Source: Streptomyces sp. WP-1 (GTDB lineage: Bacteria; Actinomycetota; Actinomycetes; Streptomycetales; Streptomycetaceae). Taken from it: a stretch of DNA of 64,000 bases. The position numbers and the translations under genes are program-made. Below, piece by piece: positions 8,603 through 17,090 of the stretch. The stretch lies in NCBI RefSeq assembly GCF_030450125.1, contig NZ_CP123923.1:5084001-5148000 (forward strand). Reading direction: 5' to 3'. Within the stretch, counting starts at the first letter, position 1. Every line of letters starts with the position of its first letter. Below the pieces are notes generated by a model. It made no database searches. It saw nothing but the letters and a program-made list of their open reading frames with translations, and was not told where the DNA came from.

Positions 8603-10471
8603 GTGCCCGACACCAGCACGGGAAGCGACACCAGCAAGAGAGGCACAGGAAACACCGGGGGCGGGGGCGGCCGGGCCCGGCTGTCCCGGCGTACCGTCCT
8701 CGCCGCGGGGGCCGGGATCACCGCCGCGCTGACCGTGCCCGCCACCGCCCGCGCCGCCACCCCCGACGAGCGCCGCCTCAAGGCCCTGATCTCCAGGATG
8801 TCGCTTCAGGAGAAGGTCGGCCAGCTCTTCGTGATGCGGGTCTACGGCGCCTCCGCCACCTCCCCCGACCAGGCCGACATCGACGCCAACCTCGATGAGC
8901 TGGGCGTGCGCACCGCGGCCGAGCTGATCCAGAAGTACCGGGTCGGCGGGATCATCTACTTCACCTGGGCCCACAACACCCAGGACCCGCACCAGATCGC
9001 GGACCTGTCCAACGGCATCCAGAAGGCCTCCCTGGACCAGCCGCGCGGCCTGCCGATGCTGATCGCCACCGACCAGGAGCACGGCGCGGTGTGCCGGGTG
9101 GGCGAGCCCGCCGCGCTCCTTCCCGGCGCCATGGCTGTCGGGGCGGGCGGGTCCGTGGCCGACGCGCGCACCCTCGGCCGGATCTCCGGCACCGAACTGC
9201 GCGCCCTCGGCATCAACCAGGACTACTCGCCCGACGCCGATGTGAACGTCAACCCGGCCAACCCGGTGATCGGGGTGCGCTCCTTCGGCGCCGACCCGGC
9301 GGCGGTCGCGGAGCTGGTCGCGGCCGAGGCGGAGGGCTACCGGTCCGCCCGGGTCGCCGCCACCGCCAAGCACTTCCCGGGGCACGGGGACACCGCCGTC
9401 GACAGCCACTACGGCTTCCCGGTGATCACGCACAGCCGGGAGCTGTGGGAGAAGCTGGACGCGGTGCCGTTCCGGTCGGCGATCGCGGCGGGCATCGACT
9501 CGATCATGACCGCGCACATCCAGTTCCCGGCCCTGGACGAGTCCGGCGACCCGGCCACCCTCTCCGAGCCCATCCTCACCGGCATCCTGCGCGGTGAACT
9601 CGGCTACGACGGCGTGGTGATCACCGACTCCCTCGGCATGGAGGGCGTGCGCACCAAGTACGGCGACGACCGGGTGCCGGTGCTCGCGCTGAAGGCCGGC
9701 GTGGACCAGCTGCTCAACCCGCCGTCCATCGACACGGCCTGGAACGCGGTCCTGAAGGCCGTCCAGGACGGCGAGCTGACCGAGGCCCGCCTCGACGAAT
9801 CGATCCTGCGCATCATGCGGATGAAGTCCCGGCTGGGCCTGTTCGGCAGGGCCTTCGTGGACCGCAGGGGCGTGGACCGCCTGGTCGGCGCCAAGTCCCA
9901 TCTGGCCGCGGCCGACCGGATCGCCGAGCGCACGACGACGCTGCTGGTCAACGAGGGCGCGATCCTGCCCCTCGACCGGCACCGGCAGCCCCGCCTCCTG
10001 GTGGTCGGCGCCGACCCGGACTCCCCGTCCGGTACGACGGGCCCGCCGACGGGCGTCCTGGCCGCCGCCCTCACGGAGGCGGGCTTCACCGCCACCGCGC
10101 TGCCGACCGGTACGGACCCCTCCGCGGCGGCCATCGACAAGGCGGTGGCCGCCGCCCGGGACGCGGACGCGGTGGTGGTCGCCACCTACAACGTGAGCGC
10201 GGACAGCTCCCAACGCACCCTCGTGGAACGCCTGTCGGCGACCGGCAAGCCGGTGGTGGCGCTCGCCGTGCGCAATCCGTACGACGTCGCCCAACTCCCG
10301 TCGGTGCGGGCCTTCCTGGCGTCGTACTGCTGGACCGACGTCGAACTCCGGGCCGCCGCACGGGTGATCGCGGGCCACGTCAAGCCGCGCGGCAAGCTCC
10401 CGGTGCCGGTGCAGCGGGCCGACGACCCGACGAAGATCCTGTACCCGATCGGCCACGGTCTGACGTACTAG
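8603..10471 (+). CDS. Tat-exported glycoside hydrolase family 3 (beta-N-acetylhexosaminidase type)
   Basis: 622 residues starting at the GTG at 8603, which has AAGGAG 6 nt upstream. The N terminus carries a twin-arginine signal (LSRRTVLAAGAG, cleavage near ARA-AT). The barrel domain shows the NagZ-type signature KHFPGHG...DSH (residues about 256-270), whose His is the general acid/base in this GH3 branch. The nucleophile Asp lies in VVITDSLGMEGV (about 342). A second alpha/beta sandwich domain follows (LLVVGADPDS, VVVATYNVS). Predicted to cleave N-acetylglucosamine residues from peptidoglycan or chitin fragments outside the membrane. An 18-bp tandem repeat begins at its stop codon. Confidence 0.9.
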   Translation: MPDTSTGSDTSKRGTGNTGGGGGRARLSRRTVLAAGAGITAALTVPATARAATPDERRLKALISRMSLQEKVGQLFVMRVYGASATSPDQADIDANLDELGVRTAAELIQKYRVGGIIYFTWAHNTQDPHQIADLSNGIQKASLDQPRGLPMLIATDQEHGAVCRVGEPAALLPGAMAVGAGGSVADARTLGRISGTELRALGINQDYSPDADVNVNPANPVIGVRSFGADPAAVAELVAAEAEGYRSARVAATAKHFPGHGDTAVDSHYGFPVITHSRELWEKLDAVPFRSAIAAGIDSIMTAHIQFPALDESGDPATLSEPILTGILRGELGYDGVVITDSLGMEGVRTKYGDDRVPVLALKAGVDQLLNPPSIDTAWNAVLKAVQDGELTEARLDESILRIMRMKSRLGLFGRAFVDRRGVDRLVGAKSHLAAADRIAERTTTLLVNEGAILPLDRHRQPRLLVVGADPDSPSGTTGPPTGVLAAALTEAGFTATALPTGTDPSAAAIDKAVAAARDADAVVVATYNVSADSSQRTLVERLSATGKPVVALAVRNPYDVAQLPSVRAFLASYCWTDVELRAAARVIAGHVKPRGKLPVPVQRADDPTKILYPIGHGLTY

Positions 10472-10560
10472 CGCGGTCTGACGTATGAGCGCGGTCTGAC
10501 GCATGAGGGCGGCCTGACGCATGAGGGCGGCCTGACGCATGAGGGCGGGCAGAGGGCCGC
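10453..10560 (+). repeat. 18-bp tandem repeat overlapping the GH3 stop codon
   Basis: Units of 18 bp: the last codons of the GH3 gene (10453-10470) are a degenerate first copy, followed by GCGCGGTCTGACGTATGA (10471-10488), GCGCGGTCTGACGCATGA (10489-10506), GGGCGGCCTGACGCATGA twice (10507-10524 and 10525-10542) and a decayed partial copy to 10560. The array fills the gap between convergent genes. Confidence 0.85.
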
Positions 10561-10564
10561 CGGG

Positions 10565-11359
10565 TCACGCCGCCTCGCCGAGCAGGCGTACGAGGTGATC
10601 GCGGCCCGCGGCGAGCAGGCCGGGCAGCGGGGCGGCCTGCTCGTACCACCGCTTCTCGTACTCCCAGCACAGCCAGCCGTCCCAGCCGCCCCGGCTGAGC
10701 ACCTCCACGCACTCGGTGAGCGGCAGCACGCCCGCGCCGAGCGGCAGCGGGGTGGTGTCCTCGGCCGAGGCGATGTCCTTGACCTGCACATATCCCAGCT
10801 GCGGGGCGAGCGCCGCATACGTCTGCGCGGGCTGCTCGCCGCCCAGCCAGGTGTGCATCACATCCCACAGCGCGCCCACCTGCCGATGCCCCACCGGGCC
10901 CAGCACCCGGATGGCGTCGGCGCCGGTGCGGTGCGAGTCATGGGTCTCCAGCAGGATCCGCACCCCGAGCGCGGACGCGTCCTCGGCGGCGGTCCCGAGC
11001 CGCCGGGCGGCGATCGCGTCGGCCTCCTCACCGCCCCCCTCCCCGCCGGGGAAGACGCGGACGAAGGGCGCGCCGAGATCATGGGCGAGCCGGAGCAGCT
11101 CCCGCAGCTCGCCGAGCACGGCCGCGTCGTCACCGGGCGCGGCGATCCGCGCGTACCCGGCTACGCACAGCGGTTCGATGCCCGCACTCCTGAACTGGGC
11201 GGCGGTATCCGCGCGTTCGGCGGGGGAGAGGCCGGGGCGGACCGGTTCCTCGGGGTGGGCGCGCAGTTCGACTCCGTGGTAGCCGTGCTCGGCCGCGAGC
11301 GCCAGGACGTCCGGGACGGGCAGGCCGGGGACACCGAGAGTGGAGAACGCCAGCTTCAT
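10565..11359 (-). CDS. Sugar phosphate isomerase/epimerase (xylose-isomerase-like TIM barrel)
   Basis: 264 residues beginning MKLAFSTLGVPGLPV. The AP-endonuclease-2/xylose isomerase-like TIM barrel is recognisable from EHGYHGVELRAHP, the GVRILLETHDSH segment with metal-ligand Glu/His, the ALWDVMHTW strand with Asp/His, and YVQVKDI near the C terminus. Such proteins bind a divalent metal and isomerise or epimerise sugars or cyclitols in the cytoplasm. It stands alone on its strand, convergent with the GH3 gene and divergent from the phospholipase-like gene, so the pathway cannot be told from context. Confidence 0.85.
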   Translation of the reverse strand: MKLAFSTLGVPGLPVPDVLALAAEHGYHGVELRAHPEEPVRPGLSPAERADTAAQFRSAGIEPLCVAGYARIAAPGDDAAVLGELRELLRLAHDLGAPFVRVFPGGEGGGEEADAIAARRLGTAAEDASALGVRILLETHDSHRTGADAIRVLGPVGHRQVGALWDVMHTWLGGEQPAQTYAALAPQLGYVQVKDIASAEDTTPLPLGAGVLPLTECVEVLSRGGWDGWLCWEYEKRWYEQAAPLPGLLAAGRDHLVRLLGEAA

Positions 11360-11544
11360 GGCCCGGGACCTTACTCGATACGGCAGGTACCGCCTCGTCT
11401 CGGCATAGGCCGCAATGTCATGACTTCCTTAAAGGGACCCCAGGTGTTGGCCGCGTTTTCACCACCGAGCTCTGCCGCGCCGATCGGCATGGGTAGAGAG
11501 TGTCTGCTGGTCTGGTCCACGAGAACCCTCAAGAAGGGCAATTC

Positions 11545-12972
11545 ATGGCAGAGTTGACGCGACGCAGACTCCTGGGTTCGGCTGCCGGCGCGGTGGGCGG
11601 CGCGGCCGCCCTCTCCCTCCTCCCGCCGAGCGTACAGAAGGCGGTGGCCGCCGAACCGCCCCGGCACGGCTCCCTGCGCGACATCGAGCACGTCGTCCTG
11701 CTGATGCAGGAGAACCGGTCCTTCGACCACTACTTCGGCACGCTCTCCGGTGTACGCGGCTTCGCCGACCCGCGCGCGCGGCGGCTCGACACCGGGCGCA
11801 GCGTCTTCTACCAGCCGGACGCCGAGAACCCGAAGGGCTACCTGCTGCCCTTCCACCTCGACACCCACAAGTCCAGCGCCCAGGCCATCCCGTCCACCAG
11901 CCATGCCTGGTCCGTGCAGCACCAGGCGTGGAACGGCGGCAAGATGGACCAGTGGCTGCCCGCCCACCGCAAGGCCGACGGTGTCAACGGCCCCTATGTC
12001 ATGGGGTACTACACGCGCGAGGACATCCCGTTCCAGTTCGCGCTCGCGGAGACCTTCACCGTCTGCGACAACTACTTCTGCTCGGTCCTCGGCCCCACCT
12101 GGCCCAACCGCCTGATGTGGATGACGGGTTCGATCGACCCGGGCGGCACCCAGGGCGGCCCGATCATCAGCAACACGGCCCCGACGCCGTACCGCTGGAC
12201 GACGTACGCCGAGCGGCTCCAGGCGGCCGGGGTCAGCTGGAAGGTCTACCAGCAGGACGACGACTACGGCTGCAACCTGCTGGAGCAGTTCGCCACGTTC
12301 AAGAACGCCCAGCCCGGCTCCGACCTCTATGAGCGCGGGGTACGGCCGCAGCCCGAGGGCACCTTCGAGGACGACGCCCGCAACGACCGGCTGCCGGCAG
12401 TGAGCTGGATCATGCCGACCAGCTACCAGTCGGAGCACCCGGACTATCTGCCCGCCGCCGGCGCGGACTTCGTGGCGTCGAAGATCGAGGCCATCGCCGC
12501 CAACCCGAAGGTGTGGCGCAAGACGGCCTTCATCCTCAACTACGACGAGAACGACGGCCTGTTCGACCACGTCGTCCCGCCCACCCCGCCCGCCGGGACC
12601 GAGGACGAGTTCATCGGCGGCCTCCCGATCGGCGGCGGCTTCCGGGTCCCCGCCATCATCATCTCCCCCTGGACCGTGGGCGGCTGGGTCGCCACCGAGG
12701 CGTTCGACCACACCTCGGCCCTCCAGTTCCTGGAGAGCTTCACCGGGGTCGAGGAGCCGAACGTGAGCGACTGGCGGCGCGCCACCTTCGGCGACCTCAC
12801 CAGCGCCTTCCGCTTCTCCCGGAGCGCCACGCGCGCGCCCCGGCTGCCCGACGACACGGCGGAGCAGCTGGAGAAGGCGAAGGAGGAGGTGGCGACGCTG
12901 CCCGCGCCGCGACTGCCCGCCGGTGACCAGACGTTCCCGCACCAGGAGCGAGGACACCGGCCGCAGGTGTGA
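11545..12972 (+). CDS. Tat-exported phospholipase C / acid phosphatase-superfamily phosphoesterase
   Basis: 475 residues; ATG with AGAAGGG upstream. It has a twin-arginine signal (LTRRRLLGSAAG, AVA-AEPP cleavage region), then the non-haemolytic phospholipase C family motifs: HVVLLMQENRSFDHYFGTL (residues about 50-68, with the metal-binding ENRS), CDNYFCSVLGPTWPNR, and ILNYDENDGLFDHVVPP with the metal-binding Asp/Asn/His set. Predicted to hydrolyse phosphodiesters of extracellular phospholipids or related phosphate esters. It is shorter than classical plcC (about 650-700 residues) because the C-terminal DUF756-type domains are absent. A hairpin follows the stop. Confidence 0.88.
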   Translation: MAELTRRRLLGSAAGAVGGAAALSLLPPSVQKAVAAEPPRHGSLRDIEHVVLLMQENRSFDHYFGTLSGVRGFADPRARRLDTGRSVFYQPDAENPKGYLLPFHLDTHKSSAQAIPSTSHAWSVQHQAWNGGKMDQWLPAHRKADGVNGPYVMGYYTREDIPFQFALAETFTVCDNYFCSVLGPTWPNRLMWMTGSIDPGGTQGGPIISNTAPTPYRWTTYAERLQAAGVSWKVYQQDDDYGCNLLEQFATFKNAQPGSDLYERGVRPQPEGTFEDDARNDRLPAVSWIMPTSYQSEHPDYLPAAGADFVASKIEAIAANPKVWRKTAFILNYDENDGLFDHVVPPTPPAGTEDEFIGGLPIGGGFRVPAIIISPWTVGGWVATEAFDHTSALQFLESFTGVEEPNVSDWRRATFGDLTSAFRFSRSATRAPRLPDDTAEQLEKAKEEVATLPAPRLPAGDQTFPHQERGHRPQV

Positions 12973-12977
12973 GAGCG

Positions 12978-13025
12978 GGGACGGCCCGGGGCGGCGGCAC
13001 TCGTTCCACCGCCCCGGCCCGTCCC
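12978..13025 (+). terminator. Hairpin after the phospholipase C gene
   Basis: A 17-bp stem with one mismatch (12978-12994 against 13009-13025) and a 14-nt loop, starting 6 nt after the stop codon. No T-run follows, as is usual in Streptomyces. Confidence 0.6.
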
Positions 13026-13481
13026 GTCTCGCTTCTTGCGGTCGGTGAGGAGCCGTGGCTCGTCACCGCCCCGGCCCGTCCCGTTCCGCCTCCCGCGGTC
13101 GGCGAGGGGGTGCGGCCCGCGGGGCGTCCCGGAACACCCGGCACCGCCACGCGCCTCCGGCGCCCGGGCCGCCGTTCCGCCCCGTCGGCGGCCCTCCTCG
13201 GACGCGCAGCGCCCCCCTAGTCCCGTGCCTCTCAGCTCCGCGTCTCTCGGCCCCGCGCGTCTCTCGGCCCCCTCAGTTCCGCGCGTGCTTCTTGTCTTTA
13301 CGCCCCCCAGTCCCGCGCGCCCCTCGGCTCCGTGCCCCCTAGTCCCGCGTTCCTCGGCTCCGCGTGCCTCTCGGCCCCCGCCCCCTCAGTTCCCCGCGCC
13401 CCCTGGTCCCGCGCGCCTCCCAGTCCCGCGCCCCTCGGCCCTGCGCGCCCCTCGGCCCCCGCCCCCTCGGCCCCGCCCCCC
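13008..13481. repeat. C-rich low-complexity tract between convergent genes
   Basis: No credible gene here. First, an imperfect direct repeat with a 57-bp period (ACCGCCCCGGCCCGTCCCGT at 13008 and again at 13065). Then from about 13215 to the LacI stop comes a degenerate repeat built from short units such as CCCCTCGGC, CCGCGC and CCCAGT on the plus strand. Purines are nearly all on the minus strand, with many G3-G6 runs there. Several long open frames in it are composition artefacts. Confidence 0.8.
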
Positions 13482-14528
13482 TCAGCCCCGCGCCACCCCC
13501 GTCGACCCCCTGACCACCAGTTCCCCCCGTACCTCGCCGATTCCCCCGGCCGGTGTCTCCTCGCGGCCCATGGCGATGCGTCCGGCCCGGGCGCCGGCCT
13601 CGGTCAGGGGGAGGCGGACCGTCGTCAGGCCGGGGACGATGTCCACGGCCACCGGGAGGTCGTCGAAGCCGGTGACGGACACGTCCTCGGGAACGCGCAG
13701 GCCGGCGTCCCGAAGGGCGGCGCACGCCCCGGCCGCGACGGAGTCGTTCGCGGTGACCAGGGCCGTCAACGACGCGTCCCGGTGCAGGAGTTCACGTGCG
13801 CCTTCGTACCCGGAGCGCCGGTCGAACCGGCCGTGGACGGTCCACCGAGGGTCCTCCTCGATGCCCGCCGAGGCCAGCGCGGCGCGATGCCCCTCCAGGC
13901 GGTGCCGGGTCGTCGACCGCTCCTCGGGCCCGGCGATGCACCCGAGCCGCCGATGCCCGAGCCCCACCAGATGCTCCGTCAGCGCCCGCGCCCCGCCGAG
14001 GTTGTCGAAGGTGAGCGCGACCGACCGGGCGTCCGGCACCGGAGGCCGGCCGCACAGCACCACCCGCGTGCCGCCCTCCCCGAGCTTGCGCAGCTTCGCC
14101 GCGACCGCCGCCGCGTGCGGCGCGTCCACCACCGCGCCGCCGGTGAGCACGACCGCCGCCGCCCGCTGCCGTTGCAGCAGCGTCAGGTACTTCAGCTCCT
14201 GCTCCGGCGAGCCGCCCGTGTTGCAGACCACCGCGAGCCGCTCACCGCCCGCCCGCCCCCCGGTGCCCCCGATCTCCGCCTGGATCGCGCTCGCCATGAT
14301 CCCGAAGAAGGGGTCGGCGATGTCGTTGACGAGGATGCCGACCAGGTCGGACGTGGCGGCGGCCAGCGCGCTCGCGGGCCCGTTGAGGACGTAGTCCAGC
14401 TCGTCCACCGCCCGCAGCACCCGCTCACGGGTCGGCGCCGCCACCGGGTAGTTGCCGTTCAGCACCCGCGACACCGTCGCGGGGGAGACCTGGGCGCGCG
14501 CGGCCACGTCCGCCAGGGTCACGGTCAT
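13482..14528 (-). CDS. LacI-family transcriptional regulator
   Basis: 348 residues. The N-terminal LacI helix-turn-helix and hinge are textbook: TLADVAARAQVSPATVSRVL followed by NGNYPV. The periplasmic-binding-protein-like domain follows with LVGILVNDIADPFFG, a central VSVTGFDDLPVAVDIVPGLT and effector-site loops. It diverges from the oxidoreductase-DUF993-isomerase operon, with a near-perfect LacI-type operator in the 259-nt gap, so it most likely represses that operon in response to its sugar substrate. The 3' end runs directly against the C-rich tract, and the last codons are within it. Confidence 0.92.
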   Translation of the reverse strand: MTVTLADVAARAQVSPATVSRVLNGNYPVAAPTRERVLRAVDELDYVLNGPASALAAATSDLVGILVNDIADPFFGIMASAIQAEIGGTGGRAGGERLAVVCNTGGSPEQELKYLTLLQRQRAAAVVLTGGAVVDAPHAAAVAAKLRKLGEGGTRVVLCGRPPVPDARSVALTFDNLGGARALTEHLVGLGHRRLGCIAGPEERSTTRHRLEGHRAALASAGIEEDPRWTVHGRFDRRSGYEGARELLHRDASLTALVTANDSVAAGACAALRDAGLRVPEDVSVTGFDDLPVAVDIVPGLTTVRLPLTEAGARAGRIAMGREETPAGGIGEVRGELVVRGSTGVARG

Positions 14529-14694
14529 CTCGTCGTCCTCCGGTCGCGCGGCTGGTCGTCTCGTCAGGGCAGGTAGACGGCCTGAACAGCGCTTCGGTTC
14601 CCGCGTCCCGCCGGGCCGCCTCCCGGTCGGACGGGGCCCGGGACCCGGACAGGTCTTGTGCCGACCGCCGTCCTGAGGCTAGCTTCCTCCCCTG

Positions 14695-14710
14695 TAGAAA
14701 GCGCTTGCTA
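14695..14710 (+). promoter_or_regulatory. LacI-type operator for the DUF993 sugar operon
   Basis: TAGAAAGCGCTTGCTA is a 16-bp palindrome with a single mismatched pair around the central CG, the form of GAAAGCGCTTTC operators bound by LacI-family proteins. It lies 78 nt upstream of the oxidoreductase start and 166 nt from the LacI start. Confidence 0.75.
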
Positions 14711-14787
14711 TGACGATTGTCGCAGTGCCCACACGGCGCGCGGCGCCACGGAAGAGGACCCGCAGAGGGCCCGCGGAGGGGACCGAC

Positions 14788-15942
14788 GTGACACGGAAGA
14801 GGACGGCGCGCATCGCCATGAACGGCGTGACCGGGCGCATGGGCCACCGCCAGCACCTGCTGCGCTCGATCCTCGCCCTGCGCGAGCAGGGCGGCCTCGG
14901 CCTCGGCGACGGCACCGTGCTGTGGCCGGAGCCGATCCTGCTCGGCCGCCGCGAGCACGCGCTCAGGGAGATCGCCGAACGGCACGGCCTGGAGCACGTC
15001 TCCACCGATCTCGACGCCGTGCTCGCCGACCCGTCCGTCGACATCTACTTCGACGCGCAGGTCACCGCCGCCCGTGAGGGGGCGATCAGGAGGGCGATCG
15101 CCGCGGGCAAGCACATCTACACCGAGAAGCCCACCGCCACCGGCCTCGACGGCGCCCTCGAACTCGCCCGCCTGGCACGGGAGAAGGGCGTCCGGCACGG
15201 CGTCGTCCAGGACAAGCTGTTCCTGCCGGGCCTGCTGAAGCTGAAGCGGCTCGTCGACGGCGGCTTCTTCGGCCGGATCCTGTCCGTGCGCGGCGAGTTC
15301 GGCTACTGGGTCTTCGAGGGCGACCGGCAGGACGCCCAGCGCCCCTCCTGGAACTACCGCGCCGAGGACGGCGGCGGCATCGTCGTCGACATGTTCCCGC
15401 ACTGGGAGTACGTGCTGCACGAACTGTTCGGCCGCGTCACCTCCGTCCAGGCCCTGACCGCCACCCACATCCCGAGGCGCTGGGACGAGCGCGGCGAGCC
15501 GTACGACGCGACGGCCGACGACGCCGCGTACGGCCTCTTCGAGCTGGCCGGCGGCGCGATCGCGCAGATCAACTCCTCCTGGGCGGTGCGCGTCAACCGC
15601 GACGAACTGGTCGAGTTCCAGGTCGACGGCACCGAGGGCTCGGCGGTGGCGGGCCTGCGCGACTGCCGGGTCCAGCACCGCGCTACGACCCCCAAGCCGG
15701 TCTGGAACCCGGACCTCCCCGCCACCGAGAAGTTCCGCGAGCAGTGGCAGGAGGTCCCGGACAACGGGGAGTTCGACAACGGCTTCAAGGCGCAGTGGGA
15801 GCTGTTCCTGCGGCATGTGTACGCCGACGCGCCGTACCGCTGGGACCTGCTGGCCGGGGCCCGGGGCGTCCAGCTCGCCGAGCTGGGGCTGAGGTCGGCG
15901 GCGGAGGGCCGCCGCGTCGCGGTACCGGAGATCACGCTGTGA
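14788..15942 (+). CDS. Gfo/Idh/MocA-family oxidoreductase
   Basis: 384 residues from the GTG at 14788, placed by a strong GGAGGGG 6 nt upstream; a longer start at 14710 would begin inside the operator. The Rossmann N terminus (RIAMNGVTGRMGHRQHLL) and the family hallmark EKP motif (KHIYTEKPTA, with the catalytic-region Lys) are clear. The GGGIVVDMFPHWEYVL segment supplies the usual Asp/His active-site region. Such enzymes oxidise or reduce sugar hydroxyls with NAD(P). First gene of a three-gene operon: the next gene overlaps by 4 nt (GTGA). A dehydrogenation step of an unidentified sugar is likely. Confidence 0.88.
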   Translation: MTRKRTARIAMNGVTGRMGHRQHLLRSILALREQGGLGLGDGTVLWPEPILLGRREHALREIAERHGLEHVSTDLDAVLADPSVDIYFDAQVTAAREGAIRRAIAAGKHIYTEKPTATGLDGALELARLAREKGVRHGVVQDKLFLPGLLKLKRLVDGGFFGRILSVRGEFGYWVFEGDRQDAQRPSWNYRAEDGGGIVVDMFPHWEYVLHELFGRVTSVQALTATHIPRRWDERGEPYDATADDAAYGLFELAGGAIAQINSSWAVRVNRDELVEFQVDGTEGSAVAGLRDCRVQHRATTPKPVWNPDLPATEKFREQWQEVPDNGEFDNGFKAQWELFLRHVYADAPYRWDLLAGARGVQLAELGLRSAAEGRRVAVPEITL

Positions 15943-17090
15943 CCATCCGGCTCCCCTCTCCTGACGGCGCCTCGCGGACGTACGAGCCGCGCCCCGAGCC
16001 CTTCCGGCCCACCTCCGGTACGGCCTTCACCTCCCGTACGGTCTTCTCCGCGGCCCATGTCGTCGCCGACCCGTACGCGGACGTCTCGCCCGACTCGCCC
16101 GCCGCCGTCGACTGGGACGCGACCCTCGCCTTCCGCCGCCATCTGTGGGCGCACGGCCTCGGGGTCGCCGAGGCGATGGACACCGCGCAGCGCGGGATGG
16201 GCCTGGACTGGGCGGGGGCCGCCGAGCTGATCCGGCGCAGCGCGGCCGAGGCGCGCGCGGTCGGCGGGCGCATCGCCTGCGGGGTCGGCACCGACCAGAT
16301 CACCGGCGGCACCCTCGGCGACATCCGCGCCGCGTACGAGGAACAGCTCGCCGTGGTCGAGGGGTCGGGCGCCCAGCCGATCCTGATGGCCTCGCGCGCC
16401 CTGGCCGCGACGGCCACCGGGCCCGAGGACTACCAGGAGATCTACGGCCACCTGCTCCGCCAGTCCGCCGGACCGGTCGTCCTGCACTGGCTCGGCCCGA
16501 TGTTCGACCCGGCGCTCGACGGCTACTGGGGTTCGGCCGACCTGGACGCCGCCACCGAGGTGTTCCTCGACGTGATCGCCGCCCACCCGGACAAGGTCGA
16601 CGGCATCAAGGTCTCCCTCCTGGACGCGCGCCGGGAGGTCGAGCTGCGCCGCCGGCTGCCGCGCGGGGTGCGCTGCTACACCGGCGACGACTTCCACTAC
16701 CCCGAGCTGATCGCGGGCGACGAGCGGGGCTTCAGCCATGCCCTGCTCGGCGTCTTCGACCCGCTCGCAGCGCCGGCGGCCCAGGCGGTACGGCACCTCG
16801 ACACCGGGGACGTGTCCGGCTTCCGCGAACTCCTCGCCCCCACAGTGGAGTTGGCCCGCCACCTGTTCCAGCCCCCCACCCGCTTCTACAAGACCGGTGT
16901 CGTCCTCCTCGCCTGGCTGGCCGGCCACCAGACGCACTTCACGATGGTGGGCGGCCTCCAGTCGGCCCGCTCGCTCCCGCACCTGGCCCGCGCCTACGAA
17001 CTCGCCGACGGACTCGGCCTGTTCCCGGATCCCGGCCTCGCCGAGGACCGCATGAAGACCCTCCTCTCCCTGTACGGAGTCCAGCAGTGA
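15939..17090 (+). CDS. DUF993 family protein, dihydrodipicolinate-synthase-like
   Basis: 383 residues, GTG start overlapping the preceding stop (GTGA). The family is remotely related to class I DHDPS/N-acetylneuraminate lyase TIM barrels: LAFRRHLWAHGLGVAEAMDT, the ACGVGTDQ strand, VVLHWLGPMFDP and DKVDGIKVSLLD with a Lys at the position where the Schiff-base Lys sits in DHDPS enzymes. I infer a lyase/aldolase-type reaction on a keto-sugar; no member with a proven reaction comes to mind. Sandwiched between a dehydrogenase and a TIM-barrel isomerase, it would give a complete oxidise-isomerise-cleave route. Confidence 0.85.
   Translation: MTIRLPSPDGASRTYEPRPEPFRPTSGTAFTSRTVFSAAHVVADPYADVSPDSPAAVDWDATLAFRRHLWAHGLGVAEAMDTAQRGMGLDWAGAAELIRRSAAEARAVGGRIACGVGTDQITGGTLGDIRAAYEEQLAVVEGSGAQPILMASRALAATATGPEDYQEIYGHLLRQSAGPVVLHWLGPMFDPALDGYWGSADLDAATEVFLDVIAAHPDKVDGIKVSLLDARREVELRRRLPRGVRCYTGDDFHYPELIAGDERGFSHALLGVFDPLAAPAAQAVRHLDTGDVSGFRELLAPTVELARHLFQPPTRFYKTGVVLLAWLAGHQTHFTMVGGLQSARSLPHLARAYELADGLGLFPDPGLAEDRMKTLLSLYGVQQ

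Noticed and set aside
8573..10540. Long minus-strand frame opposite the GH3 gene
   Set aside because: Shadow of a GC-rich gene; low-complexity protein without recognisable segments.
13036..14394. 452-codon plus-strand frame across the C-rich tract and the LacI gene
   Set aside because: Pro/Arg/Ala/Ser low complexity; the LacI gene on the minus strand has clear motifs.
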